From: Nemopilema nomurai
Lineage: Eukaryota > Cnidaria > Scyphozoa > Rhizostomeae > Rhizostomatidae
NCBI GenBank assembly: GCA_003864495.1
Contig: ML133465.1
Span: 124,001 to 188,000 of the forward strand
Reading direction: 5' to 3'
DNA length: 64,000 nucleotides
Shown: one piece after another, positions 25,501-50,388 of the stretch
How the letters are laid out: every line of letters begins with the position of its first letter
Position numbering within the stretch: the stretch's first letter is position 1
Made by a program: the position numbers and the translations under genes
Notes under the pieces: generated by a model
Seen by the model: only the letters and a program-made list of their open reading frames with translations
What the model was told of the DNA's origin: nothing
Database searches by the model: none

Positions 25501-28500
25501 TATCTTCTTTTTTGTTTCTGGTTGTAAGTGCTCATGTAGTGTGGAAAGGGGTCAAGGTCGTCGTTAATTTCATATGCTGGGGAGTCTTTTGGGGGTGCTG
25601 TTGGTGGCGGTTTATTATATTTTGTTGAGTATTCATCAGTTGCGGTTGATTATGACATTAGAGCCAATATCGGTAGGCCGGTTTGCCAGCCAAGTGTCCG
25701 ATGAACCCTTTGGAGACAGCAAGATAGCTTTCAGAGTTGCAACCTGTAGATGTGACAAACAATCGTTTCAGAAGCCTTCAAAAATTGTACTTTCAGTATT
25801 AATTTTTGCCGCTTCTTAATTATTTGTAGAGAGAAACGCTTGTTTAATGCCTAGTTGAGTTGATTTTGGGGGAGGGATTACTACGGTTTCGGCGGAAAGT
25901 GAAATGATAATTGGTGCCGTTGATATGTTTATTCTTAGTTATCTCTTTAAATATTCTACTTTATTTTAGACTTTTTAATTTCCTCTCTTTTTTGGCTTCC
26001 TGGTTATCAAACTAGTTCAAACTTATCGCTGTTTTGTTATCTATGAAATTTAATCAGAAAGATGGTCCTTTCTTTCTGGAGTATTTGCATAATTCGGCTG
26101 AATGATATTTGCAGACAGTAATTTTATTTTCTTATCGAATCAAAAGGAACATAACACTGTACAAATCAGTTTAACTCTGCCCAATTTGGTTTCGATAAGG
26201 CCCTTCGGTATGTGGGTATTTCTAGGTTCTGTACGTCCTTTAAACTAGTAGCATTTTGCAAATTTTTTCATGTCTTTCCCGACAAGCAGCCGCATCTTTC
26301 TGAAATTGCGTTGAAAGTCAACAATTTATCTTCTTTTGTCGTTTTAGGGGGTCCGTTAATGACCTTTTTCTCCAAGTGATGTGCATCTCAAAGGGGAAAA
26401 GATTGTTTTTTCGATCACTCAACTACTTCAGCAAGGTAGCCAACGCACTATCTTTGGTATTGCTGGCTCTATACCATTTACTTTTCAGGTCATATTCAAA
26501 TGTGCCTACCATCCAAGAACGACCTCTCTTTAAGCGCGGCCTCTATTCAGTGCCAATTTTCTATTTCTTGTTAATCCGTATCTTTATATCTTAGCCATGT
26601 TGTCTTTATGAACTCTTGTTTTTGATCAACCTTATCCAGAGGATGCCTATACAAGTAATTTTGGCTGTTTTCGTTCTACCAAGTCAGTTTCGACTATATT
26701 GAAAGCATTTGGTTACCAACAATTACGCTCGACGCTCTTGATGCTGTTCGCTGGGAAATTCTAGTGCCTCGCATCTTAATTACACTTTATTTTTAAAACG
26801 ATCTACTGTTACCCAATACTCAAATCTACTCACCATCAGTGAAGACGCCTCAGAACGGCTATCAGAAATTATAATCCTAGTCAACATGTTCTAATTCTAA
26901 TTCTACCCTTGATGACCAATCACAGTTGGTCAATCGTTAAAACAACAAGTGGTTTCTTTGTCTGCAAAATGTTGGATTGTCTAACGGTGTGAATGGAGCG
27001 CAAAAGGCTGGAATGTCTCTTTGCGGCATTTTGCGGCATTTATACCTTTGGCAACGCCCTTGTCTCTCTCATATATAGGACAGTGTGACCCGAGTTGATG
27101 GATAGCTCTAATATAGGGCTGGCCTTAGCGCGGCTTTTGGAGAACCAAGAAGTCGAAACTATCCCAGTTGCCTCTGGCCAGTTGACGTTATTATGTAGCT
27201 TCCAATTTTAACAACAGCTGATTTTGGTCAGTGAAGGATCAATTGAGCTTGCTTGAAAGTGACCGCTCTCTTGGATCAACAACTCAACGCCTTCAGTTTT
27301 TTTTCAAAATTTTTTTTTCGCTGATGCTTGATAATTTTAGAGACTTAATTGAATATTAAAGTGGTTTCTAAATGTAAATATTACAGATGCATTCTAATGA
27401 TTTTATCATGTTTTTATTTAGGAGCAAGAGGAAGGTGCGATTCTTTCAGTTATAAGTAATTTGCAACTTTTGACGAAAAAGGATTCACAAGAGAAGGTTA
27501 GACACAATGTTTTATATTTCTATTCACATTAAAGCTTTTTTTGCTTTGCAGTACAGTAAGATCCTTCATGCCATTCTATAGTATATCTGCCATTTCTTCG
27601 GCCAGACACAAGGATGGCCGTAAGATGCAATCATTCCCTTGATTATCACAGTTATTCCCAGACAGCCTGCTATTTGGAATCTCGAATGTTAAACAACGTT
27701 TGGAGAACAACAAGTTGAAAGCGGCTTTTTCAGACACGTGAGCCAACATCACTGAAGCCTAGCGGAGCCACTCTTTTCTTTGTTTGGTGGCAGTGACTGA
27801 ATTTATGCAAGAAAAGTAAATTTTTCAAGATGATCGATCTGCTATCGGCTTACGGTTCGCTATCCTGATTCAGTCATGCACTAAAGCACTTCAATTTGCT
27901 TTTCTTCCAGACCCTGATTCCGCTTATAAATGTCGTCACTAGAAAACTTTCCAGCACAAAAGAGTCGTTTTTATCAAAGGTCGTGACAGCCCTTCTTGGG
28001 AATAGCCTACCTCAGCTCTTCCTGTTCTCTGTAAGTACCTTTATTCTGCTGTCTGTTTTGAGTCAATTAACCATCGTTCTTTCAAGCTACTTGGAACAGC
28101 ATGTTTTCAAAAACGATGCTTAATGAAACAAGATTGTTTGAGTCTTTATTATAAGATTTTAGAGCATTACTTTCTAAACTTATATTTTCAGTGTGATTCA
28201 GACAAATAGTATAGCATTAAAATTTGTGTTTAAGCTAGCAATTTGGCATCGCCTTTGTGTTTACGGTTCTTATAGACTAAAAGAGGGCTCTCATCTCGTT
28301 AGTTTACCTACTTTGAGAGCTCCTCTTTAAGACTTCTACTACACCTAGTTGCATTGTATTGTTTTTTTATTTATCTATATTATTATCATCGGTATTTTGC
28401 TAACAATTATTATTGTAGTGGAATTTGAATAATAAATAAATCAAATCAAATTAAAATGTCACCTGAAGAATCAGGATTATAATTTTAATAGTTAGTGTAC

Positions 28501-29944
28501 TTGTTCATCTGACATTCTTTAGTATCTGCAACCGTTGGAAAATTGGTCAATTCTGCCAAAAATAATAGTCAGTCATTAAATGTGTTAGCTTCTATTCCAT
28601 TCCCACTTATGCATACCTTAAGTCAGAAGAATCGGTACTATGCAAAGCTATGGTTCGTTGTAAAGTGCATTGTTAAAGTCCTTGCCGTTCATAGCATTCG
28701 CCTGAAACAAAGTTCAGTTTGATCACGGATTTCCTTTTTATTTTCATATCAAATCATTATGGTGTTTCTTTATAGTTTGGTATCAACATTGTGTCGTGCT
28801 TGTATGAGCGCGTAAAAGAAATGTTGCTGATGGAGCAATGCTCAGTTTCTGAGGGTGTGAAGAATGAATGGTAGGTACTTTTACGTCATATTTAAGTCCT
28901 ATTATGAAAGAGCCAGCTCAGGTCTCAACAAAGAAATTGAGTTACGTTCTCAGGAGTTCCAGTATACCAATTGGTCCTAGCTCAAATATATTTAAAGGGC
29001 CATAATGTTTTCTCGAAAAATGTGCTCAAGCGCATTTTTACGACCATAAAAAAGCGAATATAAGCTTTGCTTTTATTTACATTTGCCAATCAAACTAGAG
29101 ACACTAGAAGGAAATAATTTGGAGGGTTGTGAATGTCAATTTAGATCATTGCTGTTTGACAGAGGATCTTTTTCGGGTTTTGATTAGATCATTGCTGTTT
29201 GAGAATATTTGTATCTGTATCTATGAAGAATTTGTACTTAGGTAGGCTTTATTTTTCTCTGTGTAAACTCACTATAGATTATTTTTCAGACAGAAAATCC
29301 GCCACTGTTGCAGTTTTAATATTCTCCCTATTCTCCCTTATTGAAAATCTATGTTTTTTTCTTCCCTAATTGTAATGAGATCCACTCAACATAGATACAC
29401 CTTACGTGAAATCGTGAATCTTTAAATCCCTTTAGTTTGATTTAATTCATAATGTGCTGGATCAAGCAGATTTCACGGCATCGCATTAAGCATAACACAC
29501 GTGTGAGGCTTGGCCTTCCATACGCTTTCCCTTTCATCTTGACCTATGGGAAATATGTTTGTCCATGTTGTGAATCTTTTGACACTTTTGTTAATCTTTA
29601 GTCAATTTTGCTAGCTGATAACATGGGACAGTCATTAGATAGCAACTGGGAGTCATTTTCGTCTTCTTAATTGAAAACCCATTGAGAAATATGTTTAGTT
29701 AAGAGCAACAATTCTATCTATTTAGATTTAAGTTTGACCTCTTTGAGATTAAGCGCAGCTTTCTTGCACATGTCCTATCAAGCTTTCTCTTCATTTTAGT
29801 GAGCATTTGAGAGAGGAGGTATCTTCGGCTGTCAGTCAAATTTCACCAAAGAACTTAGAAAGACATTCTGTTGAAATCGCCAGACTAACTGCATGTTTGC
29901 AAATGACGTCAGATATTCCCCAGCCGCATGGCACCGAAGAGTGA
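10548..29944 (+). CDS. PATL1: PAT1 homolog 1 (PATL1), mRNA decapping / P-body scaffold
   Basis: Twenty exons of 39, 97, 143, 171, 81, 148, 28, 94, 127, 272, 142, 101, 63, 68, 81, 88, 75, 120, 95 and 145 nt join without a phase conflict to 2178 nt (725 aa; vertebrate PATL1 is about 770). The N-terminus has the Pat1 signature SFFGFDTTLP and the DDX6-binding NDETFG (residues 36-41). A Pro/Met-rich middle follows, then REKKWLVKLQ, FEGSLGKLTV and the helical C-terminal Pat-C domain (IEDIERRL, VMCISKGKR). Pat1 proteins bridge DDX6, LSM1-7 and the decapping complex in cytoplasmic P-bodies (established knowledge). The ATG at 10548 is the one giving the conserved N-terminus. Confidence 0.93.
13146..13242 (+). 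CDS. PATL1: PATL1 exon 2 (DDX6-binding NDETFG)
   Basis: Acceptor ATTTGTAG and donor GTATGC, phase 0 to 1. It carries NDETFGAG, the conserved acidic Pat1 motif that contacts the DDX6/Dhh1 helicase. Confidence 0.9.
13652..13794 (+). CDS. PATL1: PATL1 exon 3
   Basis: Acceptor TGTATTACAG and donor GTATCC, phase 1 to 0. It encodes a charged segment including MSIKEILTQEY and a Glu-rich end. Confidence 0.85.
14120..14290 (+). CDS. PATL1: PATL1 exon 4
   Basis: Acceptor TGATTTAAG and donor GTAAGT, 57 codons, phase 0-0. It is acidic (LGLDDDVDDK) with WVIPPQGTPE. Confidence 0.85.
14686..14766 (+). CDS. PATL1: PATL1 exon 5
   Basis: Acceptor TTTTTATCAG and donor GTCAGT, 27 codons, phase 0-0. The Ser/Pro-rich piece LSPDRRGIWTSPDRS resembles the SPxxWGSPP-type repeats of the PATL1 linker. 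Confidence 0.85.
15299..15446 (+). CDS. PATL1: PATL1 exon 6
   Basis: Acceptor GCATTGCAG and donor GTAAGT, phase 0 to 1. It contains AYSVEAIKAEELEKGL, an amphipathic SVExxE-type motif. Confidence 0.88.
15756..15783 (+). CDS. PATL1: PATL1 exon 7, 28-nt microexon
   Basis: Acceptor TTTCGTTTAAG and donor AAAG-GTAAGC bound 28 nt, phase 1 to 2, adding ASSTPTIIE. Without it exon 6 (phase 1) cannot join exon 8 (needs phase 2), so the frame demands it. Confidence 0.75.
16189..16282 (+). CDS. PATL1: PATL1 exon 8 (Pro-rich)
   Basis: Acceptor AATTTTCAG and donor GTAAGC, phase 2 to 0. It encodes the proline-rich linker GPPPGFPFPMGTPP. Confidence 0.87.
17086..17212 (+). CDS. PATL1: PATL1 exon 9 (Met/Pro-rich)
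   Basis: Acceptor TTCTTTGCAG and donor GTAAGC, phase 0 to 1. It encodes LPMPHMMLANQMQQML and GMPRGMPPMHGMP, a low-complexity segment in the linker before the conserved core. Confidence 0.87.
18873..18987. repeat. 115-bp direct repeat, copy A
   Basis: This matches 19661-19775 over 115 bases with about six substitutions and no gap. The block starts CATTTGAAAAGGCTAG and ends GTTATGTAGAAATAT. Confidence 0.9.
19661..19775. repeat. 115-bp direct repeat, copy B
   Basis: Same orientation as copy A, 788 bases downstream start to start. It may be the ends of a small element or a local duplication. No LTR hallmarks were recognised. Confidence 0.9.
20687..20958 (+). CDS. PATL1: PATL1 exon 10 (conserved core)
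   Basis: Acceptor CTATAATCCAG and donor GTGAGT, phase 1 to 0. An Arg/Gln-rich stretch (RGRYHRDLRQRR) precedes LMTSREKKWLVKLQLM, the family's hallmark helix, and KEYYYV. Confidence 0.92.
21415..21556 (+). CDS. PATL1: PATL1 exon 11
   Basis: Acceptor TTTTTTCTAG and donor GTATTG, phase 0 to 1. It continues YYYV-NYMSKKAAEME, equivalent to the YYQNYFEKLE region of vertebrate PATL1, and ends KKEERKYRP. Confidence 0.9.
22763..22863 (+). CDS. PATL1: PATL1 exon 12 (FEGSLGKLTV)
   Basis: Acceptor CTCTTACCCTAG and donor GTATGT, phase 1 to 0. It carries TFEGSLGKLTVSTVHHPR, nearly identical to the best conserved PATL1 block. It is too short to appear as a long open reading frame. Confidence 0.93.
23288..23350 (+). 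CDS. PATL1: PATL1 exon 13
   Basis: Acceptor GTTTTTTAAG and donor GTAAGT, 21 codons, phase 0-0. TKSRTSEGMKRRF through GSIEK leads into the next helix. Confidence 0.85.
24077..24113. repeat. (ATT)n microsatellite
   Basis: An interrupted ATT array lies about 80 bases before PATL1 exon 14. Confidence 0.9.
24192..24259 (+). CDS. PATL1: PATL1 exon 14
   Basis: Acceptor TTCATTTTAG and donor GTATTT, phase 0 to 2. AYDIVLEIEDIERRLLDV matches the vertebrate helix containing SLLLDVEDYERR. Confidence 0.87.
24565..24648. repeat. (AAT)n microsatellite
   Basis: An interrupted AAT array lies in PATL1 intron 14. It accounts for Asn- or Ile-rich translations in this stretch. Confidence 0.95.
25341..25421 (+). 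CDS. PATL1: PATL1 exon 15
   Basis: Acceptor TTTATTCCAG and donor GTACGT, phase 2-2. NELIPKRTLKADALFNTL falls in the Pat-C helical repeats. Confidence 0.82.
26348..26435 (+). CDS. PATL1: PATL1 exon 16
   Basis: Acceptor GTCGTTTTAG and donor GTAGCC, phase 2 to 0. FLQVMCISKGKRLFFRSL corresponds to the vertebrate FVQIMCIRKGKR segment. Confidence 0.9.
27422..27496 (+). CDS. PATL1: PATL1 exon 17
   Basis: Acceptor TTTATTTAG and donor GTTAGA, 25 codons, phase 0-0. EQEEGAILSVISNLQLL and KKDSQ align with the EQAADIL..LPFLIKKDAQ region. Confidence 0.88.
27911..28030 (+). CDS. PATL1: PATL1 exon 18
   Basis: Acceptor TTTCTTCCAG and donor GTAAGT, 40 codons, phase 0-0. It is a leucine-rich helical segment (SKVVTALLGNSLPQL). 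Confidence 0.85.
28776..28870 (+). CDS. PATL1: PATL1 exon 19
   Basis: Acceptor TTCTTTATAG and donor GTAGGT, phase 0 to 2. FGINIVSCLYERVKEM matches the KFGLSLLLILLSRGED region. Confidence 0.85.
29800..29944 (+). CDS. PATL1: PATL1 exon 20 (stop)
   Basis: Acceptor TTCATTTTAG restores the frame from phase 2. Forty-seven more codons end at TGA 29942-29944. Confidence 0.83.
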
Positions 29945-30855
29945 AGGTGGCAGTTGGACACAAATCTATTTTAGGTGATTATGGTTTTATTAGGGGCTCT
30001 TCCGGTGTTTCATACTCCTTTACAAGTCAATTTTCATATAAATCATGCATCATGATAATCCAATGATTTCCTTTTTGGATTATCTGAAACACATTGAATC
30101 AGTAACCAATGGAGATCTTTAATTCTGTTCATCTTTTGATTCGTTTGATTTGCATTTTGCCCGGGTCAACCCACCCTCTCGCTGAATCTTGTCATATTTC
30201 TCTCATTCTTTATGTCTTCAATGGCGTTGCAAAGTTCCATATTATATTCATAACTCGCTCTCTTTATAAAATACTTCCTGTACCGAAATTACTGCCCATA
30301 CTTCAACCATGCCTTTCACGACTTCTGCTTGATTTCCGGCAGATCCAATATTAGTTTTTCTGCCCTTGTAGTTTGCGTTGCCACCTTACTTGTAACTCTT
30401 GGAGCCCCCATCCCCCATGCTGACGCTATTTTCCTATTTCTCTACCTATAGACTCTTTTTATATCATCAATTCTGGTCGTGTAGTTCTCTGGTTAATGTG
30501 CTTCAGTAGGGTCGGTAAGGCATCATTGCGGTGGGAAATCCTCTCCATTCACAACCCACTAGAAATATCAGAACATTCTTGATCTTAAGTCCTGAAGGCT
30601 AAGTCAAGGATTTTGTCATCACGCGGTACCTGATTCGAAGAACCATGCCAAGGCTCTCACGTAATATCAGTGCATACCATTACATTGTCTAGTGTAGTGT
30701 CCTCTAATCTATTTTGACATATTGCATTAAAAGCTTTAAGCGCCCTCTCATCTTTGTCGATTTTCTGCAATTTAGTACATTGAAAACAAGAATTTTCATC
30801 CGTTTTGGCTAAGTGGTAATCTTTGTCTATAAATAGTACAAAACCGCAAACTGAT

Positions 30856-30861
30856 AATAAA
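30856..30861 (+). terminator. AATAAA polyadenylation signal, PATL1
   Basis: The signal lies about 0.9 kb after the PATL1 stop, and an ATTAAA variant lies near 30725. It is the most plausible 3' end, but the choice is inferred. Confidence 0.5.
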
Positions 30862-33800
30862 TTCTTCTTTCAGCTTCGAGGTCTTGCACTAATAAGCAAA
30901 TTGAATTTTCCGGAAAGTTGAGTTCCTTCTTTATACCCTTTTATTACTCATAAACCTTAATGTTTATGTACTCTTACGAATGAGAATAACGTCGCATAAT
31001 TATCGATCTTTATGACTTTTTTATCGGTTGGTACCCGTGACTCCGTGAAGATTCGCACCTTTAGACAGTTCAAAACCAGCATGTTTTTCTCAATTGACCC
31101 CCCCCCTCCCCCTCACCCCACCCCCCCCCCCCCCCCCCCAACAGTAAGACGGTAATCCCCACATCTGTGCTCCTATGAGTGAAACTTGGCACTATAAGCA
31201 ATAGTTAGTAATCCTAAGCTTTTCTTTATGAAGAAAATGGCAATTTCATCAAGTCTTAAGATCCAAGTTTTGATCAGAATGGAACGAGACAATCGTGTGG
31301 CTTCTTTATTGACCTGAGATTCGCCTCCAAGTCCCAAATTATTTCTATGTTCCGAATATCCCTTTCTACGACTCATTTCTGTAATTTACATATGTGAAAA
31401 ATCACAGGCACTACAACTGCACAAAGTTCAACACTCACAGAAATTTTTTTTTAAGTAATTAGAAATGTTTCTTCCTTTTTTTATTCAATGAAGTGCAGAG
31501 TGCGCATTGTCACAGTCATTACTTCCAACGACCTGTAACTACCACGCTGGAAAATTGGCAGAGCCTCGTTCGCACTGCTATCATGGCATGTAAATTTTAC
31601 CTAATTATTCAATTTATATAACTTTTTAAATGATGGCTTAAGTATTCTTGTGTTATCGATTTCAATGCAGATTTTTTGAAGTAGCTTTGGTTTCTGATAG
31701 CCCAGATGACTAATTTCTTGGGTGATATAATTTAGGCCCAAAAAGGGTGCTATTTGATATGCCCTTACGTGGTAAACAGAGAATCGCATACAATTGTGTA
31801 TTATCATGAGTAACGTTGTGTATTTCTCAGAACTTATCTTCACCAAAGAAGTTTTATCTCTGTTAGCATGTCTCTTTTTCTTGAAAATGCCAGCCATGCT
31901 TTTGTTTACTTCTATAAGCAACAAAAGCATTTGCTTTAAGTTGGCAAAGGGAATGCCCCTCCCAGATATCCCTTTTATGTAGAACAGTTTCCGGACAAAA
32001 ACTGTCGAAATTATTTTTGCTAATTGTCTTCTCTGTTGTCTCTTGTATTTGTGAAAAGGTTTTATGTCTTGACCTCATTGCACTGGAGTCTTGACGTGAA
32101 AAGCCATAGCTTGACAGAATTATGGGTATCTCGAATTATTTTTGCATATCTGTTGTGAATTTAAATCTTTTGATCAGCATATATTTAGCACTCGCCGAAA
32201 CAATCACTCACTAGGAACATTGGAGCCTCAAATTTTGATGACGAATGATATACATTTGAGGACAACATGGCAATGAAGGATAAACATTAAAATTCTTTAG
32301 TGATAATTACGCCAAGTTTGAAATCAATATCCGAGTGAATTGCTTTGACCTGAATGGATTTATTGCCCGAGACTACCCTCATCAGCTGGCTCTCCTTTCA
32401 TCACCTCAAATTCCCATTTTTGGAGTATTAGTATACTTGACAGTTCAGGTCAGGCCCTTTCGCCAAAAAGCAATAGATTCGACACAAAATCCCACCAACA
32501 GCGAATTCTCACTTCAGCACAGATTACAACGAAAATGCATACTGTTACCGCAATGCCTGTCAAAACTTAATGGAACACTTCAACATTTGGCCGGTTGCTT
32601 TCTAATTGCTCTCCAGTTCGTAACTTCGTGCACAGAGAAAGAGTTAATCGCATGACAGACCATTGGGAATAGATTAGAAGCTATATTCAGATGTCGCTAG
32701 ATGAAGTATTCAACAGAAGGCGAGGGGGCAGCCCCTTGAACTTTAAAACCAATTCTACTGATGCTCCTAAAAGAAACAAGGCATGGTTGGGAAAATTCTT
32801 GCCACTACCCTTGTTTATCAAAAGTGCATGCTCGTTTGCTTTACAAATAGTCACCGTCCATGTTGTGTGTATTATGACAGAATAATAAACTAGAGTCCCC
32901 CGTTGCTTGCCGCTGCTGATCTAAGTAAAACGTAATATTCACCAAATTAAAGCCAGGTATAGGAAGATGTGGATAATGACAGTAGTTTTTGTAGTCTTTC
33001 GATTTTTAACCAACATGGATACCTTTCCAGAAGAAGCAGGCGAAATTCAAGTTCATGTAAGCTACCTAACAGATCTAAATTGTCTATCATCCTGCCCCTT
33101 TGATGCTTCCTGTGTTTGAACAGAGACAGATAGTCATATGCAACTCGGGGCATAGGCCTAACTTCTTTAAAGGAGCGAAGTAACTGATTAGATTAGATCT
33201 ACTAGTGATTAGTGATTAGAGAAGCAAGTGAGAATGCTGCAGTGTGATTGAGGCTCTGATGCGCTGATACGATTGCATATGATTCTTCCCAAGAGAGCAT
33301 TGAAAGCAAAATATTTGCAGGGCACCACTTTTCTGTCACTTACTTCAACTTCAATCTCTGGAGAACAGCTTTGCAGTTGCTACTTTTGTCTCCGCTGTTT
33401 CTATGTTTATTTCTTGCAACTTGATCTTCTCTTCAGAAGTACGCTGATTCACCATGGGACCATTGGGTACTGTTGTGCAACGTTCTTTGCAAAGATGTAA
33501 TGTTATACTTGTCAATGGAAACTATGCAAGTAGGTGCTTATTCTAAATGAGAAATGATACGTAACACTAATTATCCGTAATGATAATACGTCATACTCCG
33601 TAACAGCTTCAACTTCTCTACCGTTGCATGGTGAGGCACTCTTTGGTCTGCATCGCAGTGGTCCATGCCCTCTGCCTTTTCACACAATCTGTCCTAACAG
33701 ATTTACTTTAAAACGTGATTTACCGGGCCGCTTATTTGAAAATAAACTTACAGGGAAGTTTATTCGACCGAAGTGGCTAATTTAGTAATGGCAATCTTTT

Positions 33801-35318
33801 TTTATTTATGTCGTCATTGATGGTATTTATGCATAGCCGAGGTCGCTATCGCTAGGTTGTCTGCTGCCTTCGTCTTGCGTGTTTTCAAACGTGACAGACT
33901 GGATGACGTCTTGGGTTTCACAGATCATGATTAGATTCGGGCACGTTTATGAGATGATAAAACCTTTTAGGATATCGGTTGAGGCAATATTTCCGTCCAT
34001 TAAGTCCACGAGCCAAGTTTTGTCGTGTGCAGACATCAATGCTTCAAGTTTCTAGGTAGCTTCTCTTTCCATGGCCCAATCAACAATTGATTGGAAACCT
34101 TTTGCTTTCAGCCAGCCAAGAGAGTTGAATGTTAGACATTATCATTTCAACAACTCAATCAAGGACTGCATGGGATTGTATCGTCAATATCATTACCAAT
34201 ATCAATAATAGAAACAATAGTGGTAATCGTGATACATAAATAAAATGGTAACCAATAACATGAGGCAATTAAGGAGATTGCATAATTCAAGTTACCAACT
34301 GTAGGCTTCACAGGCGCATTAGTTTTTTAATACAAATCTCTTTAAGAATTTTAAATTAACTCACATTTTTGGAAGATTTTATTTCATTTGGATGAGAATT
34401 CAAAATCTTTAGACCCAGTACCACTAATGCTGTCATCATTACCACTAGTATGTCCACTATTTTGATTACTATTGTCACTATCTTAATAATATTATCCTTA
34501 TTGCTACTGGTGTTATCAGTATTAATAAAGTGTTAATGGGGTAAAATCAACTTAAACCTACCAAAGCCTATACCTAAGGCAGTTGGGTTTCAATATGGTA
34601 ACTTTAACTTTAAATGAATTGAGATGCAAGAACATGGTGATACGATTTTGCTATTAGAAGATGTAGATGTATTATAATATCCGGTATCTATCTTGTCTTT
34701 TCCTCGTTAGTTTCAGAGAATAGAATTCCTAATGACATTATTCTGCAAGTCGTTAGTAACTGCTTTTGGCGGATACGTCTCCCCAAATAATTCTTTCATC
34801 GCGGTTTTATGCACAACTATCAGGAGAGTGTTTCCAATAAAATTGTAAAAATTGCCCACTTAATATTACGGTGTTAATAATTTGGTTAACATACTTGTAA
34901 ACTTTCGTGTTACCTTGTTTTTTTTAATATCAGAATTGTTCGTGAGACTTCCCTCCTGATAGATGATTGGCTTTCCCCAAGTCTGTGTAAGACTTCGGGC
35001 CAAATTTGAAACTTTTAATGCGGTTAAGGAATATTTTACTCTTGTCTGCTAATCACATTAGTTTAAGTCAGTCAGGTGCGACCACTAGGTTCGTTACATC
35101 TGTCAGTCAAGCTTTCATCGTGATTTATAACTTTGTATCGACAGAATAGACTGCAAGGACAAGTCAGTGTTAATGTTGAGGTGAGAACTGAAGGGCAGAA
35201 CATTAATGACGGATTAAGGCTGCGAATGGCTTTTTAATATGCCAAAGAAAGTTGGCCTAACAGTCAGACGATTTCAAACAGCTAGTAAATAAACAGACCA
35301 TTGAAGAAGTGCAAGAAT
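30862..35318. other. intergenic region between PATL1 and the collagen-Ig-EGF gene
   Basis: No gene is supported. Visible items are a long C tract at 31098 and a decayed coding-like stretch on the minus strand near 33955-34115 (interrupted by a stop). The promoter of the next gene should lie near the right edge. Confidence 0.6.
31098..31139. repeat. poly-C / C-rich tract
   Basis: Forty-two bases almost entirely C, with short T and CA interruptions. The minus strand could form G-quadruplexes. Confidence 0.95.
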
Positions 35319-48881
<13,563 letters not shown>

Positions 48882-48979
48882 ATCACCCTTCAGGGGTGGA
48901 CATTTTTGCTTGGTCAGAATCGCCCTAGCTGCCCTTTATAATGGACCCTTAAGTTAGCACTTCATCGCAGTTTATGCTT

Positions 48980-48985
48980 AATAAA
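48980..48985 (+). terminator. AATAAA polyadenylation signal, collagen-Ig-EGF gene
   Basis: The position just after the candidate terminal exon supports that exon as the gene's end. Confidence 0.45.
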
Positions 48986-49907
48986 TGTTTAGACATTGTC
49001 AGGCGCTAATATTTGTTTATGACTAGTATTTTTGTAGAATAATTTCTATTTAGCTCTACAAGTTAGTGCACTTCGTTGCTCTCTGAAGAGACTGAAAGCT
49101 AATTAGCACAACTACATTTAAATGCTTCTCTTATCCAGTGATGTAGAAAGAGGTAATGCAGCAGTAACGATACAAGGCAGTTGTGCGTGTGCCTGCGCAG
49201 CGGTCTTAGGATAAGGGAGGCCAGAACAAAAAATAGTGTGTATTCGCATAGTGCAAAAACTCTGCACCTGAGTACAAGAGTACTAGAGAAATAATTTCTT
49301 TTTCAAATCCTCTACCGCTTACTTAGATGTAGAAAACGCTGCTCGTCTCCTCAAACTAAAATCGCTGAAGGTTGTGAATCATTTCAATAGTAGTTAATTT
49401 TGGATAATGTGCTTCAAAGCAATACTGCTGGAAACTTCCATACAATCAATGTTGATTGTCCGCAACGCTTTCATGGAAGTTAAGAAGGAGCAAAACAGTA
49501 AACTGTAACAATCACGAACAGTTAAGTCAAGCCATGACCAACATACTGGAAATGTTTACCCTGTTAAAACCCCTACAACCCTCCTCTTCTCCTCCATAAT
49601 AAGTCTTGATGGGCCTATCACTTCTAATGGCCTTCGGAGTGAAGAGCAGGACAGAGATATTGTGCGACTCATAGCAAAAGTATAAACTGACTAATCCTTC
49701 TTAATTAAACAAAGGTTATACTAGATGTATATAAGCGAAAGCGAGGTTAGAATAATATCACGTGACATGCAGTCCTACTACGCCCCTGGAACCAAGCCGC
49801 ACGAAGCCTGTTTGTCCTAATCGACCTTTACATGCAATTAAAAAGATGCAATCAAAAAGATTCCCACGTAGCTCGACATCCCTGCTTTCCAGTTACTACC
49901 AAAAAAG

Positions 49908-50388
49908 TTAATCTTCCAGCAAAATGCTTTGTACAATCTTAACAGGCCCTTTTCGACGCAGAGCGTGTACCTCTGTGTGCCAATTTGGTTTTGGTGGACC
50001 CTTTCTTGTGAGCAACGCATAGCTCATACGGAAAAGTGGATTCTTCAAACCACCAGGACTTTGCAAACGAACAGTGCCACCAAGACTATAGATTGCACTT
50101 TGTCCCTCATTTGACAATCTGTATCCTGCTTCGTCATGGATCGCAACTGCAACAACATTACCATTCTTTATGGCCTTGATGAAATTGACTAGCTTGTTGC
50201 TCTCAGAAAAACTACCATAGGTGTCGAAATGTCTCGCTGCTATATTTGCGCCAGTTTTTGGAGATACGACGATAATATTGAGTCCTCTTCTGTTGGGGGA
50301 ATAATCTACCCCATTAATCATCAACTTTGCTTTTCCACATCCTTTGAAATCCTCACATCCTGCTGACATGAGTTCGATCTTTGCGTAC
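49908..50388 (-). CDS. terminal exon: ILEI/FAM3-like domain
   Basis: It encodes YAKIELMSAGC, NGVDYSPNRRGLNIIVV, HFDTYGS, VVAVAIHDEAGYRLS and a Lys/Arg-rich C-terminus with the stop at 49910-49908. These fit the ILEI fold of FAM3 cytokines, CEMIP and POMGNT1 stem regions. The acceptor TTTTACAAG needs phase 2 upstream, whereas the Ig 2 exon ends in phase 1. Confidence 0.82.

Noticed and set aside
32335..32655. Plus-strand frame of 106 codons in the intergenic region
   Set aside because: No family, no clear splice sites, and several frames are open together. I could not support a gene.
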